A DNA stretch of 48,581 nucleotides. Origin: Methylophaga sp. Lineage in GTDB: Bacteria > Pseudomonadota > Gammaproteobacteria > Nitrosococcales > Methylophagaceae. The stretch covers positions 1-48,581 of the forward strand of contig JAGXHJ010000019.1 in the NCBI GenBank assembly GCA_024636315.1, written 5' to 3'. The notes under the pieces were generated by a model that saw nothing but the letters and a program-made list of their open reading frames with translations, had not been told where the DNA came from and made no database searches. The translations under genes were made by a program, and so were the position numbers. This document shows positions 39,028 through 48,581 of this stretch, piece after piece (within the stretch, counting starts at the first letter, position 1; each line of letters starts with the position of its first letter).

Positions 39028-39884
39028 CTCCTGATCAGTATTGCCAAGATAAGGCCGCGAAAAGTGGCTCCAGTTTTTATTACAGTTTTCGCTTCCTTCC
39101 GCCACAACAACGCCAAGCCATCATTGCCCTTTATGCTTTTTGCCGCGAAGTAGATGATACGGTCGATGAAATCGCAGATACCGATATAGCCCGTACAAAA
39201 CTAGCTTGGTGGCGCGAAGAGATTCAGCGCACTTTCCATGGTGTTGCCACCCATCCTGTTGGCTTAGCACTGCAATCTGCTTTGCAAAACTTCGATTTAC
39301 ATGAAGAGTACTTCATGGAAATCATTGATGGCATGGCCATGGATCTTGACCAATTTAGTTACCCTGAATTTAAACATCTAGCCTTATATTGTCATCGTGC
39401 GGCGAGTGTCGTGGGTTTATTATCTGTCGAAATATTTGGCTATGAAGATAGAAAAACACTTAAATATGCCGAAAACTTAGGCATGGCATTACAACTCACC
39501 AATATCATCCGTGATGTGCGAGAAGATGCTGAACGTGGTCGAATTTATCTCCCACAAGATGAGTTACAACAATTTAATGTCAATGCCGATGATTTACTTG
39601 CCCTTAAATCTAGTCCAGAGCTCATTGACTTACTAAAATTTCAAACGGCAAGAGCCAAACAATATTACCAACAGGCATTGCAAGTCCTACCTGAAAGCGA
39701 CCGATACACTCAACGGACAGGTCTGATCATGGCAGCTATTTATGAAGCCACATTAGATGAAATTGAAAAAGATAACTTCCAAGTAATGCACCATCGCGTC
39801 TCATTAACACCGCTTAGAAAATTGTGGCTCGCTTGGCGCATAGCTCGCCGTGAAAAACGGCTACATCGCAAAAATACCCGTTAA
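39024..39884 (+). CDS. hpnD: Presqualene diphosphate synthase
   Basis: Condenses two farnesyl diphosphates to presqualene diphosphate. The 286 residues belong to the squalene/phytoene synthase superfamily: SGSSFYYSFRFLPP near the start, the first Asp motif REVDDTVDE (41-49) and the second NIIRDVREDAERGRIYLP near residue 160. The N-terminal TPDQYCQDKAAKSGSSFYYS favours HpnD over HpnC. It precedes hpnE by three bases. A phytoene synthase role is the main alternative, but the HpnE neighbour argues for squalene. Confidence 0.9.
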   Translation: MTPDQYCQDKAAKSGSSFYYSFRFLPPQQRQAIIALYAFCREVDDTVDEIADTDIARTKLAWWREEIQRTFHGVATHPVGLALQSALQNFDLHEEYFMEIIDGMAMDLDQFSYPEFKHLALYCHRAASVVGLLSVEIFGYEDRKTLKYAENLGMALQLTNIIRDVREDAERGRIYLPQDELQQFNVNADDLLALKSSPELIDLLKFQTARAKQYYQQALQVLPESDRYTQRTGLIMAAIYEATLDEIEKDNFQVMHHRVSLTPLRKLWLAWRIARREKRLHRKNTR

Positions 39885-39887
39885 TTC

Positions 39888-41162
39888 ATGACCACGCTGA
39901 TTATTGGTGGTGGTTGGAGCGGTCTGGCGGCAGCCGTTACACTTGTTCAGCAAGGTCACCCCGTTCATTTAATCGAGTCGGCAAAACAACTGGGTGGTCG
40001 AGCACGAAATGTATCGTGGCATGATGAAGTCATGGATAATGGTCAGCACTTGATGATTGGTGCCTATCAACAGATGCTAGACATGATGACCTTAGTGGGT
40101 ATTTCTGCTGAAGAGGCATTTGATCGTTATCCTATGGATATCACCCTATATGACACCTTATTTTCGCCACTTAAACTCTCTGCAAAAAATTGGCTACCGT
40201 GGCCATTATCTCTAGCATGGAGTCTGATTGCTAGCTCTGGTCTTACTGGTTTTTATCAGGTCGCAAAATTACAGGCCCATAGTAAAAAGTTATTGTCTGG
40301 CAACGATATAAGCGTAAGTGACTGGTTACTTTTAACAAAACAATCCGAACGACTTATTAAACAACTCTGGGTACCACTTTGTTTGGCTACCTTAAACACG
40401 CCAATCACAGAGGCTTCAGCTCATCGACTAGCAACCGTATTACAAGAGAGTCTTGGTAGAGGAAAATCAGCTGCTGATTCTTTAATTCCGCGTATTCCAC
40501 TAGGTGATGTATTTCCTAGTGTAGCAGCCAATTACATTAAACAGCATGGTGGTAAAATCAGCCTGCAAACGCGCGCAAAATCCTTGCTTATACAGGACAA
40601 TAAAGTCCAAGGCATAACCTGTCAAGATGGCCATAAAATCTTTGCCAGCAATCTTATTGTCGCGACCAGCGCTAAACATAGTGCCGATCTACTTGCGCCC
40701 TATCTCACCATCAATAAATCTATTGAATATCCTATCAGCACAGTTTATTTGCGTTATCCAGCGACTGTCAGTTTACCTTCACCGATGATTGGTATGACGG
40801 GTACCATCAGCCAATGGGTATTTGATCGTAGCGCACAATCACCCGGCCTAATTGCTGTAGTCATTAGTGCCCCTGGCGAGCATGAAAAACTAACAAAGGC
40901 GGAATTAGTCAGCTTAGTAAGCAAAGAATTGCATAATATGTTGCCTTACTTGCCCGAACAAGCAAGTGATAGCTTGGTTATCCGTGAAAAGCACGCTACT
41001 TTTGCCTGCACCGTAAATATTGAACAGGAACGTCCGCTTTCCGAAACCACGATCAGTGGATTATGGTTAGCTGGGGATTTTGTTGCCAATGGTTATCCAG
41101 CAACATTGGAAGGTGCCGTTCGCAATGGCAAACACTGCGCCGAACTACTTTTAACCAAATAA
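39888..41162 (+). CDS. hpnE: Hydroxysqualene dehydroxylase
   Basis: FAD-dependent enzyme related to phytoene desaturases, which reduces hydroxysqualene to squalene in the HpnCDE route. The 424 residues have the N-terminal dinucleotide-binding loop GGGWSGLAAA and LIESAKQLGGRAR, and the C-terminal FAD segment GLWLAGDFVANGYPATLEGAV. The third enzyme, HpnC, is not beside these genes. Squalene could feed hopanoids or C30 carotenoids; no cyclase or carotenoid gene is in the window. Confidence 0.9.
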   Translation: MTTLIIGGGWSGLAAAVTLVQQGHPVHLIESAKQLGGRARNVSWHDEVMDNGQHLMIGAYQQMLDMMTLVGISAEEAFDRYPMDITLYDTLFSPLKLSAKNWLPWPLSLAWSLIASSGLTGFYQVAKLQAHSKKLLSGNDISVSDWLLLTKQSERLIKQLWVPLCLATLNTPITEASAHRLATVLQESLGRGKSAADSLIPRIPLGDVFPSVAANYIKQHGGKISLQTRAKSLLIQDNKVQGITCQDGHKIFASNLIVATSAKHSADLLAPYLTINKSIEYPISTVYLRYPATVSLPSPMIGMTGTISQWVFDRSAQSPGLIAVVISAPGEHEKLTKAELVSLVSKELHNMLPYLPEQASDSLVIREKHATFACTVNIEQERPLSETTISGLWLAGDFVANGYPATLEGAVRNGKHCAELLLTK

Positions 41163-41236
41163 TTGACTTAAGTCGATATCATCTGCTGGGCTTGTTATAC
41201 TGTCTTTTTTACCCTTTTAATATCCAAAGGAAGACC

Positions 41237-41575
41237 ATGTTTTATAAAACTCGTTTTTTACTAAGCTCTCTTTTACTCTGCTCTGTACTAGTTGCCTGTG
41301 GTGACAATGACAATGAGACTGCTCAAGCTACAAATACCGAAGCCACTACTGAGCAAGTAGCCACAAGCGCTGCAATGCCAACCAATAAAATTGAAGCCGG
41401 CATGACACAACAAGCCATTACAGATTTATTAGGTACGCCATCATTGAGCCAAACACATACCTTGGACTCAATGACCATAACGCATAGTGAATGGACTAAT
41501 GAAACTGGCACTGCCAGTGTTCAGTTTATAGACGGAATTGTTACATTTAACCAATTTACACCAACCAACAAGTAA
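41237..41575 (+). CDS. Small outer-membrane lipoprotein, BamE/SmpA-like fold
   Basis: The 112-residue product from the ATG at 41237 (AAAGGAAG just upstream) has a lipoprotein signal: basic start, hydrophobic core, and lipobox LVAC with Cys21 as the lipidated residue. Aspartates follow at 23 and 25, compatible with outer-membrane sorting. After a Thr/Ala/Glu-rich linker, residues about 55-112 (GMTQQAITDLLGTPS start) resemble the BamE/OmlA-like domain. A longer frame starting at 41063 overlaps hpnE and lacks support. The function is unknown. Confidence 0.8.
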   Translation: MFYKTRFLLSSLLLCSVLVACGDNDNETAQATNTEATTEQVATSAAMPTNKIEAGMTQQAITDLLGTPSLSQTHTLDSMTITHSEWTNETGTASVQFIDGIVTFNQFTPTNK

Positions 41576-41581
41576 AAACTC

Positions 41582-42313
41582 ATGCCATACACTGCCGCTC
41601 CAGGTCTATTAAATGATCGTGTTATTATCATCACTGGTGCCGGTAGTGGTATTGGTTCCGCCGTCGCCAAAGCTTACGCTCGCCACGGCGCCACTATAGT
41701 ATTACTTGATAAAAAAATTTCTGCTTTAGAGCAAGTTTATGATGATATTGTTGCCGAAGGTCTCCCTACTCCTGCAATTTATCCCTTGGATTTGAAAGGA
41801 GCGACTATTTCAGATTATGACGATCTGGCGAATTCAATAGATGACAACTTTGGTCGCCTAGATGGTCTGGTTCATTGCGCCGCATCACTCGGTCAGATAG
41901 CCCCTGTGCTACATCAAGATCCGCAAGTTTGGCTAGAGACCTTGCATATCAATCTTACCGCACCTTATTTATTAACACATGCCTGCCTAGCCTTATTGCA
42001 TAAGCAGAATGACGCCTCGATTATCTTCACTACTGATGCCCATAAAGATAAAGCATATTGGTCTGGTTATGGCGTAGGCAAGGCTGGAATTGAATCACTC
42101 AGTAAACAACTTGCTGACGAACTCGAATATGATGGCCGAGTACGTGTTAACTGTATCGATCCTGGCACGGTAAAAACGTCACTACATGCCCGTGCTTTTC
42201 CCGGTATTAATCCGATAAACTTACCTGTTCCCGAAGATATTGTGCCGACCTATTTATACCTAATGGGTAAAGATAGTCTTAATGTAAATGGTGATCTCAT
42301 TAAAGCACAATAA
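41582..42313 (+). CDS. yciK: YciK-family short-chain dehydrogenase/reductase
   Basis: NAD(P)-dependent oxidoreductase of unknown substrate. The 243 residues have the Rossmann loop TGAGSGIG near residue 19 and the catalytic YGVGK near residue 160. The LLNDRVIIITGAGSGIGSAV and DPGTVKT stretches match the YciK subgroup. It is six bases behind the lipoprotein gene. The catalytic Ser position (TTDAHKDKAYW) looks replaced, as in other YciK proteins, which may reflect a special chemistry. Confidence 0.88.
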   Translation: MPYTAAPGLLNDRVIIITGAGSGIGSAVAKAYARHGATIVLLDKKISALEQVYDDIVAEGLPTPAIYPLDLKGATISDYDDLANSIDDNFGRLDGLVHCAASLGQIAPVLHQDPQVWLETLHINLTAPYLLTHACLALLHKQNDASIIFTTDAHKDKAYWSGYGVGKAGIESLSKQLADELEYDGRVRVNCIDPGTVKTSLHARAFPGINPINLPVPEDIVPTYLYLMGKDSLNVNGDLIKAQ

Positions 42314-42433
42314 TAGCTATCGTCAAATTACTGGCGAATACAACCAAGCAATTGAAATATATAGAGATAGTTTAACTGGCATGCTTTTAGCAGTATCTAG
42401 TTCAACACGTAAACTTGAACTAGGACGAGTATT

Positions 42434-43378
42434 ATGAAAAATCAATTTCATGCCGAAACAGCAAAATTATCTTTGGTTGGCAAACACAGTCATGCCATCA
42501 ACTTTAGCCAGTCCAAAGATGACAATCAAGATATTGAGTACATTGCCGCCCGCTTACCCGCGGTCTTACAAACATCCTTAGAATTAGATGATGTTATCGG
42601 ACTGTTTCACAAAGAAATCAATAAAATACTGCCCTACGATAGCTTACATTATCAACATCAAGGCGTTCATTGCGACATCAGTACCGCGAATCGAAGTCAT
42701 CACTCATGCAACTATCGCTTAGAAATGAACAACGTATGGCTGGGTGAATTAACGCTTACCCGTCGCACTAAATTTAGTGATACAGATCTGCAATTACTAG
42801 AAAATCTGTTATGTAAATTAATTTATCCCGTGCGAAATTGTCTATTATTCCGTCAAGCACAAAATGCCGCCCTAGAAGATAAATTAACCGGATTAAATAA
42901 TCGGGCCGCATTTGATACTTGTCTAAAACGAGAAATCGACTTAGCACATCGTCAACACAGGCCTATGTCACTTATAGTATTAGATATTGATAACTTTAAA
43001 ATCATTAATGATGCTCATGGTCACAGCAGTGGCGACTCAGCATTACAATTATTAGCGAAATCAATTACTGAGACAATGCGCGGTAGTGATATAGCCTTTC
43101 GCTACGGCGGTGAAGAATTCAGTTTGATTTTAAGTAATACCGATAGTAAATCAGCACATTTGCTAGCAGAGCGTCTACGGCTAGCCGCATTTTCGCTGGT
43201 CTGCAGTGATGGTAAGCTTAATTATGGTTTTTCTATTAGTCTAGGTGTTGCTCAACTGAACTGTGGTGAACAAGGTAGTAGCCTGTTTGACCGAGCAGAC
43301 CACGCTTTATATCAAGCTAAGAAATCAGGTAGAAATGTAACCTTCTGTGCCCCTACCCTTACCAGTAATGATAACTAA
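42434..43378 (+). CDS. Diguanylate cyclase (GGDEF)
   Basis: Makes cyclic di-GMP from two GTP. The 314 residues have an N-terminal region of about 145 residues that looks GAF-like (no membrane segment) and a C-terminal GGDEF domain. The catalytic signature is intact: GGEEF at 225-229, with LDIDNFKIIND for metal binding and DKLTGLNNRAAF at the domain entry. The inhibitory RxxD site (RGSD) is five residues before the signature. In contrast to the response regulator at 2692, this one looks fully active. Confidence 0.9.
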   Translation: MKNQFHAETAKLSLVGKHSHAINFSQSKDDNQDIEYIAARLPAVLQTSLELDDVIGLFHKEINKILPYDSLHYQHQGVHCDISTANRSHHSCNYRLEMNNVWLGELTLTRRTKFSDTDLQLLENLLCKLIYPVRNCLLFRQAQNAALEDKLTGLNNRAAFDTCLKREIDLAHRQHRPMSLIVLDIDNFKIINDAHGHSSGDSALQLLAKSITETMRGSDIAFRYGGEEFSLILSNTDSKSAHLLAERLRLAAFSLVCSDGKLNYGFSISLGVAQLNCGEQGSSLFDRADHALYQAKKSGRNVTFCAPTLTSNDN

Positions 43379-43404
43379 GAAGATACCCTTCTTAGTTATC
43401 ATTA
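43366..43404 (+). other. 17-bp perfect hairpin across the stop codon of the GGDEF gene
   Basis: Bases 43366-43382 and 43388-43404 pair without a mismatch, loop ATACC. The stem includes the final three codons and the TAA at 43376-43378. No U-run follows. It is distinct from the real terminator 60 bases further on. It could be a 3'-end stability element or a palindromic protein site. Confidence 0.65.
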
Positions 43405-43447
43405 GTCTAACTCTATTTACACTAATGCTTGCAATTAGACATGGCAT

Positions 43448-43481
43448 AAAAAAGGGGCTTTTAAATAAAAGCCCCTTTTTT
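43448..43481. terminator. Bidirectional terminator between diguanylate cyclase and rluB
   Basis: AAAAAAGGGGCTTTT (43448-43462) and AAAAGCCCCTTTTTT (43467-43481) with a 4-base loop. It has T-runs on both strands, so it serves the plus-strand GGDEF gene and the minus-strand rluB operon. Confidence 0.92.
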
Positions 43482-43501
43482 AAACAATTTTTACGATGTA
43501 T

Positions 43502-44407
43502 TTATCGTCCACGCAGCCGAGGCTCACGTTTAGATTTCACATCTGAAGTGCTTGTTTTTTGACGCGAAGGCTTTGATCCTACTTTTGATGGCTTTGAGGC
43601 CATATTTTTTAGCGGTCGTAAGGTCTTTTCACGTTGTGCACGTCCCGCTATTTTCGGTGTTGCCAACGTTTGTAATGAATCAACAGAGTCATACAATGCT
43701 TCAACATCACCAGGCAAAGCCATCATCCAACGGCCCATTTTCAATTGTTTTGGAATAATAATTGGCCCGTAACGCACCCGCATCAGACGACTGACTTGAA
43801 CCCCTTGGCTTTCCCATAAACGACGAACTTCACGGTTACGTCCTTCTTGAATAACTACGTGATACCAATGATTTGCACCTTCACCACCACCATCTTGGAT
43901 ATCGGCAAATTTAGCTTTACCATCTTCTAGCTCAACGCCATCACGAAGATTTTGCATTATCTCGGTAGTTACCTCGCCCAATACACGCACCGCATATTCA
44001 CGATCCATCTCATTTGAAGGATGCATCAACTTATTAGCCAAATCACCATCCGTTGTTAACAATATTAAACCACTAGTATTAATGTCTAAACGGCCCACAC
44101 TCACCCAACGACCTTCTTCTGGTGCGGGTAATGATTGGAAAATAGTACGACGACCTTCTGGATCTTTACGTGTACAGACTTCGCCCACCGGTTTGTTATA
44201 AAGAATAACTTGTTGTGGTTGCTGCCATAAGCGTTTTGGTGACAAGGGTTTGCCATCCATACGCAGTGTATCGCCAACATTAGCTTGATCACCAAGACTA
44301 GCCACTTCACCATTTAGCTGGACTTTACCTTCTTTGATCCACGTCTCAATTTGACGACGCGATCCGTAACCCGCTCGTGCTAATATCTTTTGAATTCTTT
44401 CTGCCAT
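43502..44407 (-). CDS. rluB: 23S rRNA pseudouridine(2605) synthase RluB
   Basis: Isomerises U2605 of 23S rRNA. The 301 residues contain an S4 RNA-binding domain (about 1-60, ERIQKILARAGYGSRR) and the RsuA-type catalytic domain with GRLDINTSGLILLTTDG, where the Asp is the catalytic residue. The C-terminal 50 residues are Lys/Ser/Arg-rich and disordered. The ATG at 44407 has GGGAGA at a suitable distance; one two codons upstream is too close. It ends the crcB-to-rluB minus-strand string. Confidence 0.94.
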   Translation of the reverse strand: MAERIQKILARAGYGSRRQIETWIKEGKVQLNGEVASLGDQANVGDTLRMDGKPLSPKRLWQQPQQVILYNKPVGEVCTRKDPEGRRTIFQSLPAPEEGRWVSVGRLDINTSGLILLTTDGDLANKLMHPSNEMDREYAVRVLGEVTTEIMQNLRDGVELEDGKAKFADIQDGGGEGANHWYHVVIQEGRNREVRRLWESQGVQVSRLMRVRYGPIIIPKQLKMGRWMMALPGDVEALYDSVDSLQTLATPKIAGRAQREKTLRPLKNMASKPSKVGSKPSRQKTSTSDVKSKREPRLRGR

Positions 44408-44449
44408 TTGCATTGTCTCCCGACATGTTTGAGGTTTGAAATAAACCTC

Positions 44450-45667
44450 TTATTTATAGTTTAAACCCATTGCTGAGCGAACTTCTTCTAAGGTATCGCG
44501 TGCAACTTCACGTGCAGCTTCATTACCATCTTGAATAATACGACGTACATCTTCAGGATGCTGACTTAACTCAACGGCACGTTGACGGATAGGCGTTAAT
44601 TCTGCCGAAATAGCATCAATTAATGGCCCTTTACAATCTAAACAACCTATTGCTGCTGTACGACAGCCTTCCTGTACCCATTGTTTCTGATCTTCTGTTG
44701 CATAGACTTCGTGCAGTTGCCAAACCGGGCAAAGTTCAGGATTACCAGGATCGGTTCTGCGAACACGATTGGGATCTGTCGGCATTTTTTTGATCTTTTC
44801 AGCCAAGGTATCATCTGGCTCACGTAAAGCAATCGTGTTGCCGTACGATTTAGACATCTTCTGCCCATCAAGGCCCGGCATTTTTGATGCTGGCGTCAAT
44901 AATGCTTTAGGTTCAGGCAAGATAACCTTACCGCCACCTTCAAGAAAGCCAAATAAACGCTCGGTATCACCCAAGGCTAAATTCTGCTGACTTTTTAATA
45001 AAGCGCGGGCAGTCTCTAATGCTTCAGCATCACCTTGTTCTTGATACGCTTTACGTAAATTATTATACAGCTTAGCGTTTTTCTTACCCATTTTCATGAT
45101 GGCCGCTTCAGCTTTTTGTTCAAAGTCTTTTTCACGACCATAAATATGATTAAAACGACGGGCTACTTCACGTGTTAATTCAACGTGCACTACCTGATCT
45201 TCACCGACCGGTACTTGCCCTGCACGATAAATTAAAATATCCGCGCTTTGCAATAATGGGTAACCCAAAAAGCCATAAGTCGATAAGTCTTTTTCTTTCA
45301 GTTTTTCTTGCTGATCTTTATAGGTAGGAACCCGTTCTAACCATGACAGCGGTGTCATCATCGACAACAACAAATGTAATTCAGCATGTTCTGGCACTTG
45401 CGACTGCAAAAATAATGACACGGCCGAAGGTTCGATACCAGCAGCGATCCAGTCGATGACCATTTCCCAAACGCTTTCTTCAATGCCTTGCGTGTCTTCA
45501 TAATGCGTAGTCAGGGCATGCCAATCTGCTACAAAGAAGAAACAATCAAATTCATGCTGAAGCTTAATCCAATTTTTTAACACGCCATGATAATGCCCCA
45601 GATGAAGCTGTCCTGTTGGACGCATACCTGAAACGATACGACGGGATTGTAATGCTACGGTATCCAA
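44450..45667 (-). CDS. trpS: Tryptophanyl-tRNA synthetase
   Basis: Class I synthetase charging tRNA-Trp. The 405 residues have the HIGH-type motif TGQLHLGHYHG (from residue 18) and the KMSKS loop GQKMSKSYGN. The length is that of the longer proteobacterial form with a roughly 50-residue insertion, versus 334 in E. coli. The start is TTG at 45667, supported by AGGAG six bases upstream; the next Met (45625) would cut the N-terminus before the active site. Confidence 0.96.
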   Translation of the reverse strand: MDTVALQSRRIVSGMRPTGQLHLGHYHGVLKNWIKLQHEFDCFFFVADWHALTTHYEDTQGIEESVWEMVIDWIAAGIEPSAVSLFLQSQVPEHAELHLLLSMMTPLSWLERVPTYKDQQEKLKEKDLSTYGFLGYPLLQSADILIYRAGQVPVGEDQVVHVELTREVARRFNHIYGREKDFEQKAEAAIMKMGKKNAKLYNNLRKAYQEQGDAEALETARALLKSQQNLALGDTERLFGFLEGGGKVILPEPKALLTPASKMPGLDGQKMSKSYGNTIALREPDDTLAEKIKKMPTDPNRVRRTDPGNPELCPVWQLHEVYATEDQKQWVQEGCRTAAIGCLDCKGPLIDAISAELTPIRQRAVELSQHPEDVRRIIQDGNEAAREVARDTLEEVRSAMGLNYK

Positions 45668-45710
45668 TGTGTTCTCCTGATTCCTGCTTCTTGTTGAGCA
45701 AGATGTAGTG

Positions 45711-47962
<2,252 letters not shown>

Positions 47963-47963
47963 A

Positions 47964-48338
47964 CTAAATCTGTCTTCCCATTACCAAACCCAACCACGTT
48001 GCAACTAAACATAAAGTGACGCTTAATACTACATTTAAGGCCGCTCGGCTTAGCTCTCCCGACTCCACTAGCATTAAGGTTTCAATGGAGAAAGTAGAAA
48101 ACGTCGTGAACGCACCAAGAAAACCAATGATGATTGCACTTCGCCACTCAGCTGATACCAGCCCGCGCTCAATAAACAATATAAATAAAATTCCCATCAA
48201 CAAAGACCCAACCACATTGACTGCTAAGGTCCCATAAGGAAAATCTCGCCCTAATAAGCGATAAACATAGGATGACATGCCAAAACGTAATACCGCACCT
48301 AAAGCACCACCGCCAGCAATAGTTAATAACTGAAGCAC
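47964..48338 (-). CDS. crcB: Fluoride-specific channel/exporter CrcB (Fluc)
   Basis: Dual-topology fluoride channel of the inner membrane. The 124 residues have four hydrophobic segments and the signature GFLGAFTTFSTFS with the fluoride-coordinating Phe/Thr track near residue 75-87. GGGALGAVLRFG and NVVGSLLMG also match. It is first in a minus-strand operon with DUF190 and serS. I looked for a fluoride riboswitch in the 240 bases upstream and did not find a convincing one. Confidence 0.94.
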   Translation of the reverse strand: MLQLLTIAGGGALGAVLRFGMSSYVYRLLGRDFPYGTLAVNVVGSLLMGILFILFIERGLVSAEWRSAIIIGFLGAFTTFSTFSIETLMLVESGELSRAALNVVLSVTLCLVATWLGLVMGRQI

Positions 48339-48581
48339 TAACTTTTCTCAATAAAATCAAAGCGCATAGTTTACCTTATTACATACCAGTACTAATAACT
48401 GATTGTATAGTTAACTAACAATTATCTGCATTTCAAATACTTTGAGACCTTTGCACGAACCACTTTTATTAGTGCCAGATTAGCTGAAAGCTAATTTTTT
48501 GAATAAATTTAGAAAAAAGTGACGTCACACGTTCATTTTTCTCCAATTTACGGGTTATTTACCCGCTATCTCCCTTTTTTA
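48339..48581. other. Non-coding end region with possible insertion-sequence terminus
   Basis: No gene is visible. GAGACCTTTGCACGA at 48444-48458 looks like the terminal inverted repeat of some IS5-type elements, from memory and not checked. A 10-bp palindrome, GTGACGTCAC, lies near 48520-48529, and a short hairpin, CGGGT/ACCCG, near 48552-48566. If it is an IS end, the transposase would lie beyond the window edge. Confidence 0.3.

Noticed and set aside
41063-41236. N-terminal extension of the lipoprotein frame into hpnE
   Set aside because: The extension overlaps hpnE in another frame, while the ATG at 41237 has a good ribosome-binding site and a clean lipoprotein signal peptide.
48339-48520. 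Fluoride riboswitch upstream of crcB
   Set aside because: The minus-strand leader lacks the GGCGAT-type core and the paired pseudoknot of the crcB motif.

Overview
The window (about 42% G+C by eye) is a chromosomal core segment of a gammaproteobacterium. Markers for this are mutH, rluB, yciK, a Na+-translocating NADH:quinone reductase (nqr) operon, an rpoN-hpf-ptsN cluster, and an S-adenosylhomocysteine (SAH) riboswitch in front of metK. Regulatory PTS genes leading into mgtE, hpnD/hpnE squalene genes and AhcY-based SAH recycling fit a free-living marine or methylotrophic-type lineage (for example relatives of Methylophaga or Cycloclasticus). That placement is inference only; no rRNA or marker tree is available here. 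I found no tRNA, rRNA, CRISPR array, prophage or intact transposase. Nearly every gene is a housekeeping gene in good condition.

Layout. 1-342: a palindromic intergenic repeat and the leuC upstream region. 0.3-2.7 kb: leuC-prmB. 2.7-4.7 kb (minus): a two-receiver GGDEF response regulator and mutH. 4.8-6.5 kb: a YadG/YadH-type ABC exporter, meeting dusA (minus) end to end. 7.5-9.4 kb: a YgjP-type metalloprotease and a soluble CZB chemoreceptor. 9.5-13.3 kb: promoter, SAH riboswitch, metK, ahcY and metF, a methyl-cycle unit. 13.3-15.0 kb: a tungstate-type ABC permease and ATPase. 15.0-22.0 kb: rpoN, hpf, ptsN, a short hprK, a mannose-type EIIA, HPr, EI and mgtE, which form a phosphorelay without sugar permeases. 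22.0-24.3 kb: aroC and an HcaT-like MFS protein. 24.4-31.0 kb: nqrABCDEF, nqrM and a CBS-pair protein.

31.0-34.0 kb (minus): xthA-ampG-hypothetical. 34.1 kb: rpsT with a TTG start. 34.5-37.5 kb (minus): rplU-rpmA-terminator-obgE-proB. 37.6-41.2 kb: ispB, a thioredoxin-like ferredoxin, hpnD and hpnE (isoprenoid genes). 41.2-43.4 kb: a small lipoprotein, yciK and a diguanylate cyclase. 43.5-48.3 kb (minus): crcB, a DUF190 gene, serS, an M50 protease, trpS and rluB. The final 240 bases are non-coding and may contain one end of an insertion sequence.

How the parts work together. The clearest regulatory element is the SAH riboswitch. It sits just downstream of a good sigma-70 promoter and is followed by a hairpin that competes with its pseudoknot, so SAH build-up should raise expression of metK and probably ahcY-metF. 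The PTS cluster has every component for HPr-His and HPr-Ser phosphorylation (His15 and Ser46 are both present), but rapZ, usual at this spot, is absent. No wholly new multi-gene system is evident. The best leads are the riboswitch expression platform, the rewired PTS cluster, the degenerate two-receiver GGDEF protein, hpnDE without hpnC, and the tungstate transporter without its binding protein.
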